Shown piece after piece: positions 34,904 through 44,077 of a stretch of DNA of 64,000 nt; position 1 is the first letter of the stretch, and each line of letters opens with the position of its first letter. The translations under genes and the position numbers were made by a program. Origin of the DNA: Virgifigura deserti (GTDB lineage Bacteria > Pseudomonadota > Alphaproteobacteria > Dongiales > Dongiaceae); the NCBI GenBank assembly GCA_003576685.1, contig QOZR01000007.1, positions 62,001 to 126,000 on the forward strand, written 5' to 3'. The notes below the pieces were generated by a model. That model was given only the letters and a program-made list of their open reading frames with translations. It ran no database searches and was not told where the DNA came from.

Positions 34904-36879
34904 TACTGAAGCCTCGCCGTTTCGGGGATGGTGAAATAGAAGGTGCTTCCGCTGCCGGGCGCGGAGTCGACCCAGATCCGGCCGCCATGGCGCTCGACGA
35001 TCTTCTTGCAGATGGCGAGTCCGATGCCGGTGCCGGCATATTCGGACCGGTCATGGAGCCGCTGAAAGATGATGAAGATCCGCTCGCTATATTGCGGGTC
35101 GATGCCGATGCCGTTGTCACGCACCGAAAAGACCCAGTCGCCGTCCTTGAGCACGGCCGAGATTTGAATCGCCACCGGAACCTCATCCGGAGGCGGCTTG
35201 CGGAACTTGATGGCGTTCGCGATCAGATTCTGGAAGAGCTGCGTCAACTGCACGGGATCGCCGGAGATCCGCGGCAGCGGATCATGCGCGATCTGCGCCC
35301 GCGTCTCGGCGACGACCGTCTGCAGATTGGAAAGCGCGGCGTCGAGCACGTCGTTGCAGTCGGTGTCCTCGAACGGCTTGCCCCGAGTGCCGACCCTGGA
35401 ATAGGCGAGCAGGTCGTTGATCAGCCGCTGCATCCGGGCCGCGCCCTCCACGGCGAAGCCGATGAACTCCTCCGCATCGCCGTCGAGCTTCTCCTTGTAG
35501 CGTCGCTGCAGGAGCTGGCAGTAGCTCGAGATCATCCGAAGCGGCTCCTGCAGATCGTGCGACGCGACATAGGCGAACTGTTCGAGCTCCGAGTTCGAGC
35601 GCTCGAGCTCCTTTGCATAGTTCGACAGTTTCCGAGTGTGCTCATTGATCTGCAGCGTCGCGTCCCGGAGACTCTCGAGCGACCCGATCAGCGCATCCAG
35701 TTCATACAGCCGGGCACGCGGGAGGGATGCCGCCGCTCCGCCGCCTCTCAGGGCATCGAGAGCCCGGGTCGCCCGAGTAAGAGGGACGAGGACCTCGCGC
35801 CGGCCGATCAGAGTCAGAATTGATGCCAAGCCGACTAGGAACACCGCACCGATCAGCGCCGTCGACATGATCTGGCCGATGCGTGCCTCGATTCCCTCGA
35901 TACCGGTCGTTGCGATGCGGTCGGCGTCCGTGGAGAGCCGCTTCGTCAAGGCCGAGAGCGCTTCGATCGCCGCCGTCCCTTCCCTTCTGCCCAGTCGCCG
36001 CTGGGCCAAAGCCAGGGTCTGCAGCGGGAAGACTTCGGAAAGCTCCTTGAAGTCGCGGATCAGGCGGGCCAGCCGATCCGACTGGACCTGTCCACCGAGC
36101 AGGACCAGCATGACCTGAAGTCGGTTGCTCAGTGTTTCGTAACTCTCCGTCCGCTCCTTCACCATCGCGTCGTCTTCGGCGCTCGGGAGGCTGAGCAGGG
36201 TCGCGCGCATCAGGCCCAGCGTCATGAGCAGGCGATTGCTCGTCTCATTGATCGTCGGGAGGGAGGCCGTCCTCTCTTCCAATCGGCCAATGACATAGGC
36301 CGACGACTCCGATCCGTCTGCGACTTCATCGACCCTCGTCGTCGAATATTCGATCAGATCGTCGATCGCCTGTTCCAACTCAGTCGAGGATTCGGCGGCG
36401 ATTCCTTCGACGATTTCCTTCGCCTCCTCAACGAGGAGATCGGAGGCCAGCAGCGTCTCGTTGATTCGCGCCGTCAGCTCGTCCGCCGTGTTGTTGTGGC
36501 GAGCCGCCGCCCTCACCGCCACGATGGCCGAGTTCAGCGTCTCTTTCTCGGCGTCCGGCAGTTGAGCGCCCAGTCGACGAGCCAGGTCATTGGCCGTAGC
36601 AAGGGCCTTCCGGCGCATGTCGACGTCACGGCTCAGAACGACCGTTTCTGCGTATCGACCGAGCCGCTCGGCATCCAGGGCCCGTTCCGCCTCCGCAACG
36701 GCGAAGGGAATCACCTCCGAGCGGGTGTGGGTCGCAAGCTCCCGAATCTGCAGCAGGTCGCGGCCGATGAAGAGGGCGACGCCGAGGCCGCTCGCGATCA
36801 CCACGAAGGCAACGATCACTGCGGAGCCGGCCAGGGTCAGCGTCGGCTTCTTCCGTTTCTCGCCACTGGACGTGGGCAT
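34903..36879 (-). CDS. Membrane sensor histidine kinase with long periplasmic helical domain
   Basis: About 658 residues. A first transmembrane helix lies at residues 15-38 (TLAGSAVIVAFVVIASGLGV), a roughly 300-residue helical periplasmic region follows, and a second helix (IMSTALIGAVFLVGLASILTLI) is near residue 345. A HAMP-like linker precedes the H-box YVASHDLQEPLRMISSY, of the kind seen in phytochrome-like kinases, and the ATPase domain with N-box LIANAIKF and GTGIGLAICKKI. The start used (36879) begins just before the first helix; an ATG at 36966 is also in frame. No known ligand motif is visible in the sensor part. Confidence 0.88.
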   Translation of the reverse strand: MPTSSGEKRKKPTLTLAGSAVIVAFVVIASGLGVALFIGRDLLQIRELATHTRSEVIPFAVAEAERALDAERLGRYAETVVLSRDVDMRRKALATANDLARRLGAQLPDAEKETLNSAIVAVRAAARHNNTADELTARINETLLASDLLVEEAKEIVEGIAAESSTELEQAIDDLIEYSTTRVDEVADGSESSAYVIGRLEERTASLPTINETSNRLLMTLGLMRATLLSLPSAEDDAMVKERTESYETLSNRLQVMLVLLGGQVQSDRLARLIRDFKELSEVFPLQTLALAQRRLGRREGTAAIEALSALTKRLSTDADRIATTGIEGIEARIGQIMSTALIGAVFLVGLASILTLIGRREVLVPLTRATRALDALRGGGAAASLPRARLYELDALIGSLESLRDATLQINEHTRKLSNYAKELERSNSELEQFAYVASHDLQEPLRMISSYCQLLQRRYKEKLDGDAEEFIGFAVEGAARMQRLINDLLAYSRVGTRGKPFEDTDCNDVLDAALSNLQTVVAETRAQIAHDPLPRISGDPVQLTQLFQNLIANAIKFRKPPPDEVPVAIQISAVLKDGDWVFSVRDNGIGIDPQYSERIFIIFQRLHDRSEYAGTGIGLAICKKIVERHGGRIWVDSAPGSGSTFYFTIPETARLQ

Positions 36880-37008
36880 CGTTCGCTCACTGTTGATCCG
36901 GTGCTGAAAGGCGAACGCCATTAAGCGCACGAGGCGCAACAAGGGCATTGCCGAAGGCTGCCGCACAATAGCGGCAGACTTTATACGGAATTCCTTAACT
37001 AACCCCCA

Positions 37009-37030
37009 ATATTAGCGCTAGATATTAGCG
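37009..37030. promoter_or_regulatory. Direct repeat in divergent promoter region
   Basis: ATATTAGCG occurs twice (37009-37017 and 37022-37030), and TAGCGCTA at its middle is a palindrome. The surrounding 36985-37070 is distinctly A+T-rich within GC-rich DNA. It lies between the divergent kinase and Tll0287-like genes, so a shared operator is possible. No regulator gene with a DNA-binding domain is adjacent. Confidence 0.3.
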
Positions 37031-37177
37031 AATTTCATTAGAACTATATTAACGCATATTATTCATTTTCTCCGTCAGCCTTCGACTCGGCGGTCGCGGC
37101 CAGACGAATAGGCGCGGCACCCGACCGCGCTGGCGGCGCGATCGGCGACGCAGGCGACGGCAGCTTTGGAGGTGGAG

Positions 37178-37954
37178 ATGAGCGGGTTCCATTTTGCAAG
37201 ACCGACCGGGGCCGCGGCGTCCCGCATGGTTCCGGCGGCGCTCCTGCTTGCGCTCCTGCTCGGCGCTATGCCGACGGCGCGGGCCGATACGCGCGAAGAA
37301 ATCGCGCTGAGCCTGGCCGAAATGCTCCGGTCGGCCCGCACGGTCATCTCGGCCAATCAGGCGCTGATCAACGACCCCGCGGTTGGCGACAAAGGGTTGT
37401 CGGGAGATGTGGTCCTGCAGAAGACGAGAGCGAAATACAGCCAGGCAACGTCACAGGACCCGGGGGAGATCGACCCCAACAGTCTCCATGGCAAGCTGCT
37501 GCGAGCATTGATGGCGTCGATCACTGAAGTGATGGACGAGAATCAGCCTCTGCTCAACGAGCAGGGCGTCGCCTTCAAGGCCTTTCTGCCCGCCACCTTC
37601 GCCCGGCTGGTTACTGAACGCTTCCGCTCGAAGGCGGGGGCCGACGCCGTCATCAAGGTCACCGGTCCAGACGAGCTTGTGCGCAATCGCTCCGCCCGCC
37701 CCGACCGGTGGGAACAGGAGCAGATCGAATCCGTTCTCCTCCGCCACGACTATCCGAAGGGGCAGCACTTCGCGATGGTTGCGGAGGACCGGGGCCGGAG
37801 GGCGCTGCGCGTTCTGATCCCCGAATATTACACGGAAAGCTGCCTTGCCTGCCATGGCGGCCCGAAGGGTGAGCCCGATATCACCGGCTATCCCAAGGAA
37901 GGCGGACGCGTCGGCGATCTCGGCAGCGTGATCAGCATCACCATTTTCGATTAG
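37178..37954 (+). CDS. Exported Tll0287-like (DUF3365) protein with c-type heme motif
   Basis: A 258-residue protein with a signal peptide (AALLLALLLGAMPTARA) and a Tll0287-like domain. The heme motif CLACH lies in ESCLACHGGPKGEPDITGYPKEGG near the C-terminus, matching the single c-heme attachment seen in this family. GGAGG lies 5 bases before the ATG at 37178. Family proteins have a PAS-like fold and are proposed to sense redox state or gases. It is divergent from the membrane kinase, so it may deliver a signal to that kinase in the periplasm; this link is inferred from position only. Confidence 0.85.
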   Translation: MSGFHFARPTGAAASRMVPAALLLALLLGAMPTARADTREEIALSLAEMLRSARTVISANQALINDPAVGDKGLSGDVVLQKTRAKYSQATSQDPGEIDPNSLHGKLLRALMASITEVMDENQPLLNEQGVAFKAFLPATFARLVTERFRSKAGADAVIKVTGPDELVRNRSARPDRWEQEQIESVLLRHDYPKGQHFAMVAEDRGRRALRVLIPEYYTESCLACHGGPKGEPDITGYPKEGGRVGDLGSVISITIFD

Positions 37955-38001
37955 AGTGCGATCCGATCAGACTGATTCAACCTGATCGGTGAATCGTCCT
38001 C
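37953..38001. repeat. TAGAG-type palindromic repeat, copy 2
   Basis: It starts in the TAG stop of the heme protein gene: TAGAGTGCGATCCGATCAGA, and ends CTGATCGGTGAATCGTCC. GATCCGATCAG and CTGATCGGTGAATC are near inverted repeats. The copy at 56221 starts in a stop codon in the same way. It sits between convergent genes. Confidence 0.7.
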
Positions 38002-38024
38002 TACCCCATACGAACAGAGCCGCA

Positions 38025-38071
38025 CCTCAACCCCGCCCGCTCCTGCATGACGAGAGCGGGCGGGGTTGAGG
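38025..38071. terminator. Perfect 18-bp hairpin between convergent genes
   Basis: CCTCAACCCCGCCCGCTC (38025-38042) pairs perfectly with GAGCGGGCGGGGTTGAGG (38054-38071) around an 11-base loop. It is between the 3' ends of the heme protein gene and infC. No U-run follows on either strand, so it may act as a barrier or RNA-stabilising hairpin and only possibly as a terminator. Confidence 0.5.
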
Positions 38072-38095
38072 GAAAACAGCCCGTCGGGCGCCCTG

Positions 38096-38155
38096 TTCAG
38101 GCCCCTGGGGTTCAGCCCCCCGGAGTTCAGGCCCCCGGAGTTCAGACCCTCGGGA
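38096..38155. repeat. Four tandem copies of a 15-bp unit
   Basis: The unit TTCAGGCCCCCGGAG is repeated four times without gaps, with 2-4 differences between copies. It lies just downstream of infC. Being a multiple of three, it keeps frames open, but I see no real gene there. It is a short minisatellite. Confidence 0.8.
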
Positions 38156-38182
38156 TCCGGAGGAGTATATTCGAGCGGGCGC

Positions 38183-38719
38183 TTATTTCGGCGCCATGAC
38201 CATGACCATCTGGCGGCCCTCGAGCCTCGGAAACTGCTCGACCTTGGCCTGCTCCTCAAGCTCGCCGCGGACCCGCTCCAGCAACTTCACGCCTAGGTCC
38301 TGATGCACCATCTCGCGGCCGCGGAAGCGCATCGTGACCTTGACCTTGTCGCCCTCCTCGAGGAAGCGATGGATGGACCGCATCTTGACCTCGTAATCGT
38401 GGTCATCGATGTTCGGCCGCATCTTGATCTCCTTGACCTCGATCACCTTCTGCTTCTTGCGCGCTTCGTTCTTCTTTTTCTGCGCTTCATACTTGAACTT
38501 GCCGAAGTCAAGAATCTTGCAGACCGGCGGGTCAGCATTGGGCGAGACCTCGACGAGGTCGAGACCGACATCAGCCGCCATCTGCATGGCTTCCCTTACG
38601 GGGACGACGCCGACCATATCGCCATTCTCGTCAACGAGCCGAACGGTCGGCACATTGATTTGGTTATTGATCCGCGGCCCGTCGCGCGACGGCGCGGCAT
38701 CGAAAGGTGGCCTGGCTAT
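38183..38719 (-). CDS. infC: Translation initiation factor IF-3 with AUA start
   Basis: A 178-residue IF-3. The N-terminal part [20 protein letters not shown] precedes [15 protein letters not shown], and the C-terminal domain ends [14 protein letters not shown]. No ATG, GTG or TTG fits the family start, but an in-frame AUA at 38719 lies 6 bases after GGAGGG. IF-3 genes typically use AUU-type start codons so that IF-3 represses its own synthesis; AUA fits that design. A GTG at 38653 would cut off the conserved INNQI segment. It follows thrS by 90 bases. Confidence 0.93.
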   Translation of the reverse strand: MARPPFDAAPSRDGPRINNQINVPTVRLVDENGDMVGVVPVREAMQMAADVGLDLVEVSPNADPPVCKILDFGKFKYEAQKKKNEARKKQKVIEVKEIKMRPNIDDHDYEVKMRSIHRFLEEGDKVKVTMRFRGREMVHQDLGVKLLERVRGELEEQAKVEQFPRLEGRQMVMVMAPK

Positions 38720-38809
38720 AGAAAACCCTCCTTCATCATGAGAAACGACGGCAGCATCGGGGACCGACCCATCGTCCCCCGACCCGCACGCTCGCGGCGG
38801 TCCGTCCGG

Positions 38810-40723
38810 TCAAGCTGCCGGCGAAGCCGCCTCCACACTAAGTCTATGAACTGCTTCGCCGAGCGCAAGAAATTCTTGCTCCTTGCCGCCGAGACGTCGG
38901 ACGGCGACCGTTTGGCCTTCGGCCTCGCGCTTGCCGACCACGAGAAGGACCGGCACCTTGGCGAGGCTGTGCTCCCGCACTTTATAGGTGATCTTCTCGT
39001 TGCGCAGGTCGAGTTCGGCCCGTAGCCCGGCGGCGTCGAGCGCCGCCTTGACCTCGGCCGCGTAATCGTCGGCATCGCTCGTGATGGTGGCGACGACGAC
39101 CTGCAGCGGCGCCAGCCAGAGCGGAAACTTTCCGGCATAGTGCTCGATCAGGATGCCGGCGAACCGCTCCAGCGAGCCGAAGATCGCCCGGTGCAGCATG
39201 ACCGGCCGGTGCTTGGCGCCATCCTCGCCGATATAGCTGGCATCGAGCCGCTCCGGCAGCACGAAATCGAGCTGCAGGGTGCCGCACTGCCACTCCCGAC
39301 CGATCGCGTCGCGCAGGACGAACTCCAGCTTCGGACCGTAGAACGCGCCTTCACCGGGATTCACCACATAGGGCAGGCCCGCCGCCTCGACCGCCGTGCG
39401 CAGCGAGGCTTCTGCCCGGTCCCAGACCGCATCCGAACCGGCGCGGACCGCCGGCCGGTCGGAGAACCGCACATGGACCTCATCGAACCCGAAATCGCGA
39501 TAGACCAGTTGGAGCAGGTCGCAGAAGGCGACCGCCTCCGCCTCGATCTGGCTCTCCATGCAGAAGATATGCGCATCGTCCTGCGTCATCTGCCGCACCC
39601 GCATCAGGCCGTGCAGGGCGCCCGACGCCTCGTTCCGGTGACAGGAACCGAACTCGGCCATGCGCAGCGGCAGGTCGCGATAGCTGGTGATGCCCTGCCG
39701 GAAGATCTGAACATGGCCGGGGCAGTTCATCGGCTTCAGCGCGAGGACCCGGTCCTCCGTCTCAGCCGTGAACATGTTCTCGCGGAATTTGTCCCAATGG
39801 CCGGAAGCTTCCCAGAGCGAGCGGTCGATCAGCTGCGGGGTTTTCACCTCGACATAGCCGGCGCGGCCGAGCCGGGTCCGGATATATCCCTCCAGCATGC
39901 GGTAGAGCGTATGGCCCTTCGGATGCCAGAAGACGCTGCCGGCCGCTTCTTCCTGGAAATGGAACAGGCCCATCTCACGGCCGAGGCGGCGATGGTCGCG
40001 TTTCTCCGCTTCCTCGAGCTGATGCAGATATTGCGCGAGCTGCTTGTCGTCCGGCCAAACCGTGCCGTAGATGCGCTGAAGCTGCGGGTTCTTCGGATCG
40101 CCGCGCCAATAGGCGCCGGCGAGCTTCATCAGCTTGAAGGCCTTGCCGAGCTTGCCGGTCGAGGGCAGATGCGGGCCGGTGCACAGGTCCAGCCACTCGC
40201 CCTGGCGGTATATCGAGATCTGTTCCTCGGCCGGGATCTCGCTGACCCATTCCGCCTTGAACTGCTCGCCATGCTCGCGGAACCAGCGCACCGCCTGATC
40301 GCGGTCCCAGATCTCCCGGGCGATTGACTCGTCACGGTCGACGATCTCGCGCATCCGCGCCTCGATCTTCTCGAGATCATCGGGCGTGAAGGCCTCGTTC
40401 CGCGCGAAGTCGTAGTAGAACCCCGTCTCGGTCGCCGGGCCGAAGGTGATCTGGGTGCCGGGATAGAGCTCCTGCACCGCCTCGGCCATCACATGGGCGG
40501 CGTCGTGGCGGAGCAGATCGAGCGCGTCCGGGTGGCTGCGCGTCACGATTTCGACATGCGCGTTCCGGTCGATGACGGTCGCCAGATCCTTGACAACACC
40601 GTCGACTTTCACCGCCAGCGCCGCCTTCGCCAAGCCGGGACCGATCGCCGCCGCCAGATCGGCACCCGAGACCGGCCTGTCGAAGTGACGCAGATTCCCA
40701 TCAGGAAGCGTGATCGCGACCAT
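38810..40723 (-). CDS. thrS: Threonyl-tRNA synthetase
   Basis: A 637-residue class II synthetase. It has the TGS domain at the N-terminus ([20 protein letters not shown]), the editing domain with [11 protein letters not shown], catalytic motifs ([20 protein letters not shown] and [15 protein letters not shown]) and an anticodon-binding domain. The ATG at 40723 has GGAG at 5 bases; a longer in-frame start at 40774 is unlikely. It heads the translation operon with infC. Confidence 0.97.
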   Translation of the reverse strand: MVAITLPDGNLRHFDRPVSGADLAAAIGPGLAKAALAVKVDGVVKDLATVIDRNAHVEIVTRSHPDALDLLRHDAAHVMAEAVQELYPGTQITFGPATETGFYYDFARNEAFTPDDLEKIEARMREIVDRDESIAREIWDRDQAVRWFREHGEQFKAEWVSEIPAEEQISIYRQGEWLDLCTGPHLPSTGKLGKAFKLMKLAGAYWRGDPKNPQLQRIYGTVWPDDKQLAQYLHQLEEAEKRDHRRLGREMGLFHFQEEAAGSVFWHPKGHTLYRMLEGYIRTRLGRAGYVEVKTPQLIDRSLWEASGHWDKFRENMFTAETEDRVLALKPMNCPGHVQIFRQGITSYRDLPLRMAEFGSCHRNEASGALHGLMRVRQMTQDDAHIFCMESQIEAEAVAFCDLLQLVYRDFGFDEVHVRFSDRPAVRAGSDAVWDRAEASLRTAVEAAGLPYVVNPGEGAFYGPKLEFVLRDAIGREWQCGTLQLDFVLPERLDASYIGEDGAKHRPVMLHRAIFGSLERFAGILIEHYAGKFPLWLAPLQVVVATITSDADDYAAEVKAALDAAGLRAELDLRNEKITYKVREHSLAKVPVLLVVGKREAEGQTVAVRRLGGKEQEFLALGEAVHRLSVEAASPAA

Positions 40724-41044
40724 ATAACTCCAGAACTTGCCGTACAAACGCCTGTTGCGGGCCCCTGCCCGCATTCCGAACGCCGGAATTTAGAAGGATT
40801 CAAGCATCTGTCAAGGTGGGGCGCATCAAGAAGAAATCAACCCAAAGTATATGTTCCGGCGCCGATTCTCTCTTGACCTGCCACGCGCCCTCATCACTGT
40901 CATGCCCGACCATAGTAAAAGGCAAGAGACTGAAGTCATAAGCGTGCGAGTACTGGCCAAGAGCAAGACCGCCACAGAGGCATAGAGAAAAACGAAACCC
41001 TCTGCGCCTCTGTGGCTTCAAAAACCGAATGGCTACCTAAAGCC
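40724..41044. other. Intergenic region between thrS and the glycosyltransferase gene
   Basis: About 320 bases without a supported gene. It contains the hairpin at 40971-41016. The left part must contain the thrS promoter and leader; I could not identify a T-box or other known riboregulator. Confidence 0.5.
40971..41016. terminator. Hairpin with GCCACAGAGGC arms
   Basis: GCCACAGAGGC (40971-40981) and GCCTCTGTGGC (41006-41016) are perfect 11-base arms around a 24-base A-rich loop that includes a further AGAG/CTCT pairing. It is 29 bases after the glycosyltransferase stop on the minus strand. It may be a terminator for that gene or a small repeat; CCTCTGTGGC-type repeats occur in many genomes. 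Confidence 0.4.
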
Positions 41045-42295
41045 TTACTGCCTTTCGTCTTGCACCTGCTCCGCACCAAGCAGCTCCCAATAGACGCCCA
41101 GCGTCTTGGCGCACATCACGCCATTCGAGAAGCGCGCCCGCACATTGGCGATCGCCGCGCGGGCGAGCGTCGCCCTTTCCTCATTCGAGAGATCGAGCGC
41201 GGCGACGATCGCATCCGCCAGGGCGTCCGGATCGCCCGGCGGAACCAGCCAGGCCATGGGGGCGCTAGCGAGCTGCTCATGCGCGCCGCCGTGGTCGCTC
41301 GCGATGACGGGGCACCCCATCGCCTGAGCCTCCGCGATCGTGCGGCCAAAGGATTCCGGGCTGACCGAGGCGGAGATCACGACATCCGCCAGCATGTAGG
41401 CGGCGGGCATGTCGCCGCAGGTCTCGGCGAAATGGACCCGGGTGCCGAGATCGCCGATCAACTTCTCGAGCTCGCGACGATAGGCCGACCGGCCATGCCC
41501 GGAGCCGACCAGAACGCAGACCAGCTCGCGGTCGCGGATGCGCCCTAACGCCTCGATCAGGACGCGGTGTCCCTTCAATCGGGTCAGGCGGCCGGGCAGC
41601 ATGACCACGGGGACGCCATCGGGCAGGCGCCATTGCTGCGCGAGCTGGACCACCCGATGGCCGGTCACACGCTCGGGATCGAAGAGCCACAGATCGACGC
41701 CGCGATGGATGACGCGAAGCCGGTCGGGATCGACGGCATAATGAGCGCGGATGTGATCGGCGATGAAGTCCGACACGGCGATCACGCGATCGCCCTTGGT
41801 CATCACCGCGTTGTAGCGATGCTTCAGCCGGCTTCCGAGCGAGTAGGCGCCGTGGAAGGTGGTGACGAAGCGGCAGCCGGTGCGGCGGGCCGCGATCATC
41901 GCGCTCCAGGCGGGCGCCCGGCTGCGGGCATGGATGATGTCGACCCGATGCTGCCGAATCAGCTTGACCAGCCGGCGGGCGTTGGCGTGGATGACAAAGG
42001 GATTCTTGCTGTCGAGCGGCAGCTCGATATGCTGTGCACCGACGCGCTGCAGTTCGCGAACCATCGGCCCGCCGGCGGAGGCGACGAGCGCCGTTCCGCC
42101 CGCCGCGACGATCGCGGCGGCGACATCGACCGCGCCGCGCTCTGCCCCGCCGCCCCGGAGACTTGGCAGGACCTGCAGCACGACAGGCCCGCGGCCATCC
42201 GGCAAGTCGCCTTCCGGCCCGCCGCCTTCCTGCTCGATCGCATTGGTGTTAGAACTGTCGATGACGGCCTCCAAGGCATTGATCTCAACGCCCAT
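41045..42295 (-). CDS. Family 4 glycosyltransferase
   Basis: A 416-residue GT-B enzyme. The N-terminal domain has VLPSLRGGGAERGAVDVAAAI, and the C-terminal domain has VVMLPGRLTRLKGHRVLIEAL and SASVSPESFGRTIAEAQAMGCPVIAS, the E-x7-E donor-binding motif of GT4. Such enzymes build LPS core, O-antigen or exopolysaccharide. The first 30 residues are acidic and may not all be translated; no better start is visible. Its start is only 20 bases from that of the divergent hydrolase. Confidence 0.9.
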   Translation of the reverse strand: MGVEINALEAVIDSSNTNAIEQEGGGPEGDLPDGRGPVVLQVLPSLRGGGAERGAVDVAAAIVAAGGTALVASAGGPMVRELQRVGAQHIELPLDSKNPFVIHANARRLVKLIRQHRVDIIHARSRAPAWSAMIAARRTGCRFVTTFHGAYSLGSRLKHRYNAVMTKGDRVIAVSDFIADHIRAHYAVDPDRLRVIHRGVDLWLFDPERVTGHRVVQLAQQWRLPDGVPVVMLPGRLTRLKGHRVLIEALGRIRDRELVCVLVGSGHGRSAYRRELEKLIGDLGTRVHFAETCGDMPAAYMLADVVISASVSPESFGRTIAEAQAMGCPVIASDHGGAHEQLASAPMAWLVPPGDPDALADAIVAALDLSNEERATLARAAIANVRARFSNGVMCAKTLGVYWELLGAEQVQDERQ

Positions 42296-42315
42296 TCATC
42301 GCCAATCCTAGTATC

Positions 42316-43140
42316 ATGATGTTACCCAATCCTTCTGCGCCGACCGCACTCGAAATACTAGCACGGCCGGATGGCGCGACAATTGCCTACCATCGGCTTT
42401 CCGGCAAGTCCGAGGACGGGCGGCCGGGCATTATCTTTCTCAGCGGCTTCGCCTCCGACATGACGGGGACGAAGGCGACGGCCCTCGAAGACTTCTGCCG
42501 CGCGCGCGGTCAGGCCTTCGTCCGATTCGACTATTCCGGTCATGGCCAATCCTCCGGCGCGTTCCGCGACGGCACGATCGGCCGGTGGACGGCGGATGCG
42601 CTGGCGGTAATCGATGCGGTCGCCACGGGCCCGCAGATCCTCGTCGGCTCGAGCATGGGCGGCTGGATCATGCTGCTGGCGGCGCTGGCCCGGCGCGAGC
42701 GTATCGCCGGCCTCGTCGGCATCGCCGCCGCACCCGACTTCACGGAGGATCTGATGTGGGAGGCGCTCGCGCCCGGCGACCGCGAGACGCTGGCGCGCGA
42801 GGGCGCGGTGGTCCAGCCCTCCGACTATGCGGACTACCCCCACACCATCACCCGGGCGCTGATCGAGGACGGGCGGACCCGCCTCCTGTTGCGCGGGCCG
42901 ATCGACCTCACCTGCCCGGTGCGGCTGCTGCACGGAATGCGCGACGCCGACGTCCCCTGGCAGACGAGCCTGCGGCTCTCCGACCAGCTCGCGAGCGACG
43001 ACGTCCGGATCCTGCTGATCAAGGACGGCGATCATCGGCTGTCCCGCCCCCAGGACCTCCAGCGCCTTTTCGCCGCCGTGACAGAGCTGTCCGATGGTCA
43101 CGCACCGCTCTCGAGCAACGCCGTCAGCCCCGCTCGATAA
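42316..43140 (+). CDS. ABHD10-like alpha/beta hydrolase
   Basis: A 274-residue alpha/beta hydrolase. The nucleophile elbow is GSSMGG, an acid is likely in HGMRDADVPW, and the His is in DGDHRLSRPQDL. GIIFLSGFASDMTGTKA and VRFDYSGHGQSSG are typical of the ABHD10/S9-like esterase group, known in mammals as acyl-thioesterases. The substrate is unknown. Its 3' end overlaps the convergent SDR gene by 43 bases. Confidence 0.82.
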   Translation: MMLPNPSAPTALEILARPDGATIAYHRLSGKSEDGRPGIIFLSGFASDMTGTKATALEDFCRARGQAFVRFDYSGHGQSSGAFRDGTIGRWTADALAVIDAVATGPQILVGSSMGGWIMLLAALARRERIAGLVGIAAAPDFTEDLMWEALAPGDRETLAREGAVVQPSDYADYPHTITRALIEDGRTRLLLRGPIDLTCPVRLLHGMRDADVPWQTSLRLSDQLASDDVRILLIKDGDHRLSRPQDLQRLFAAVTELSDGHAPLSSNAVSPAR

Positions 43141-44000
43141 TCCGGATAGCGCAAACGCACGCCGAGCTCGCTCTTGATGCGGGCGTTGCGCACGCGCTTG
43201 TTGTCAGCATAGAAGCTGCGCGCCATCGGCGACAGGTCCGCCGCCTCGAAGGGTATCGGCGGCGGCGGCGCTACGCCCAGAAGCGCGCAGGCGAAGGCGA
43301 TGACGTCGGCCGGCGGCGCGGGATCGTCGTCGCAGACATTGTAGGCGGCGCCCGGATTGGGCCGCGCCATGGAGGCCCGCAGCACCGCGGCGATATCCGC
43401 GACATGGATGCGGCTGAACACCTGGCCCGGCTTCACGATCCGCTTTGCGGTGCCGGAGCGGACGGCGTCGAGCGCGCTGCGCCCGGGTCCATAGATGCCG
43501 GGCAGCCGGAAAAGATGGACAGGCAGATCGTGAGCGCGCTTCAGCTCCAGCCAGCCGGTTTCGGCGGCGAGGCGTCGGCGTCCGCGCTCGCCGCTGGGCC
43601 GAAGCGGGCTGTCCTCGTCCACCCACTCGCCGCCCCGGTCGCCGTAGACGCCGGTCGTCGACAAATAGCCGACCCAGCTTGGGCGATCGAGGGCGGCGAG
43701 ATCGCCAGCGTGATGATCGAGCACCGGATCGCCGGCCGCGTCGGGCGGAACGGTGCTGAGGACATAGGGTGCCCCGGCCACGGCTGCCGCGGGATCGGCG
43801 AGCGGCCGGTCACGATCGAACAGATGCGCCACGATGCCGCGTTGCGCCAGCGTTGCCTGCTTGTCTGTGCTACGGCAGGTGCCCGCCACCTGCCAGCCCT
43901 CGCCAAGGAGGCGATCGGCGAGAGCGAGCGCGCTGTAGCCGAGGCCGAAGCAGAACAGGCGACGCGGCCGATCCGCCGCGGATGTCGAGTCGGTCGTCAT
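43098..44000 (-). CDS. NAD-dependent epimerase-like protein (YeeZ-type SDR)
   Basis: A 300-residue extended SDR-like protein. The dinucleotide motif is CFGLGYSALALADRL, a variant of GxGxxG seen in YeeZ proteins. YLSTTGVYGDRGGEWVDED holds the Ser/Tyr region, and LFRLPGIYGPGRSALD follows. The active site Tyr-x3-Lys is not obvious after VYGD, in line with YeeZ relatives of uncertain activity. The start at ATG 44000 gives a sensible N-terminus; an upstream extension to 44087 is Arg-rich and unlikely. The last 43 bases overlap the hydrolase on the other strand. Confidence 0.8.
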   Translation of the reverse strand: MTTDSTSAADRPRRLFCFGLGYSALALADRLLGEGWQVAGTCRSTDKQATLAQRGIVAHLFDRDRPLADPAAAVAGAPYVLSTVPPDAAGDPVLDHHAGDLAALDRPSWVGYLSTTGVYGDRGGEWVDEDSPLRPSGERGRRRLAAETGWLELKRAHDLPVHLFRLPGIYGPGRSALDAVRSGTAKRIVKPGQVFSRIHVADIAAVLRASMARPNPGAAYNVCDDDPAPPADVIAFACALLGVAPPPPIPFEAADLSPMARSFYADNKRVRNARIKSELGVRLRYPDYRAGLTALLESGA

Positions 44001-44077
44001 GAGGTCCGCGCTTGCATTTGCCGGCCGTGATCGCGATGGTCTGCGACTGTATGGATCAGGCAAACCGAACACAAGCC

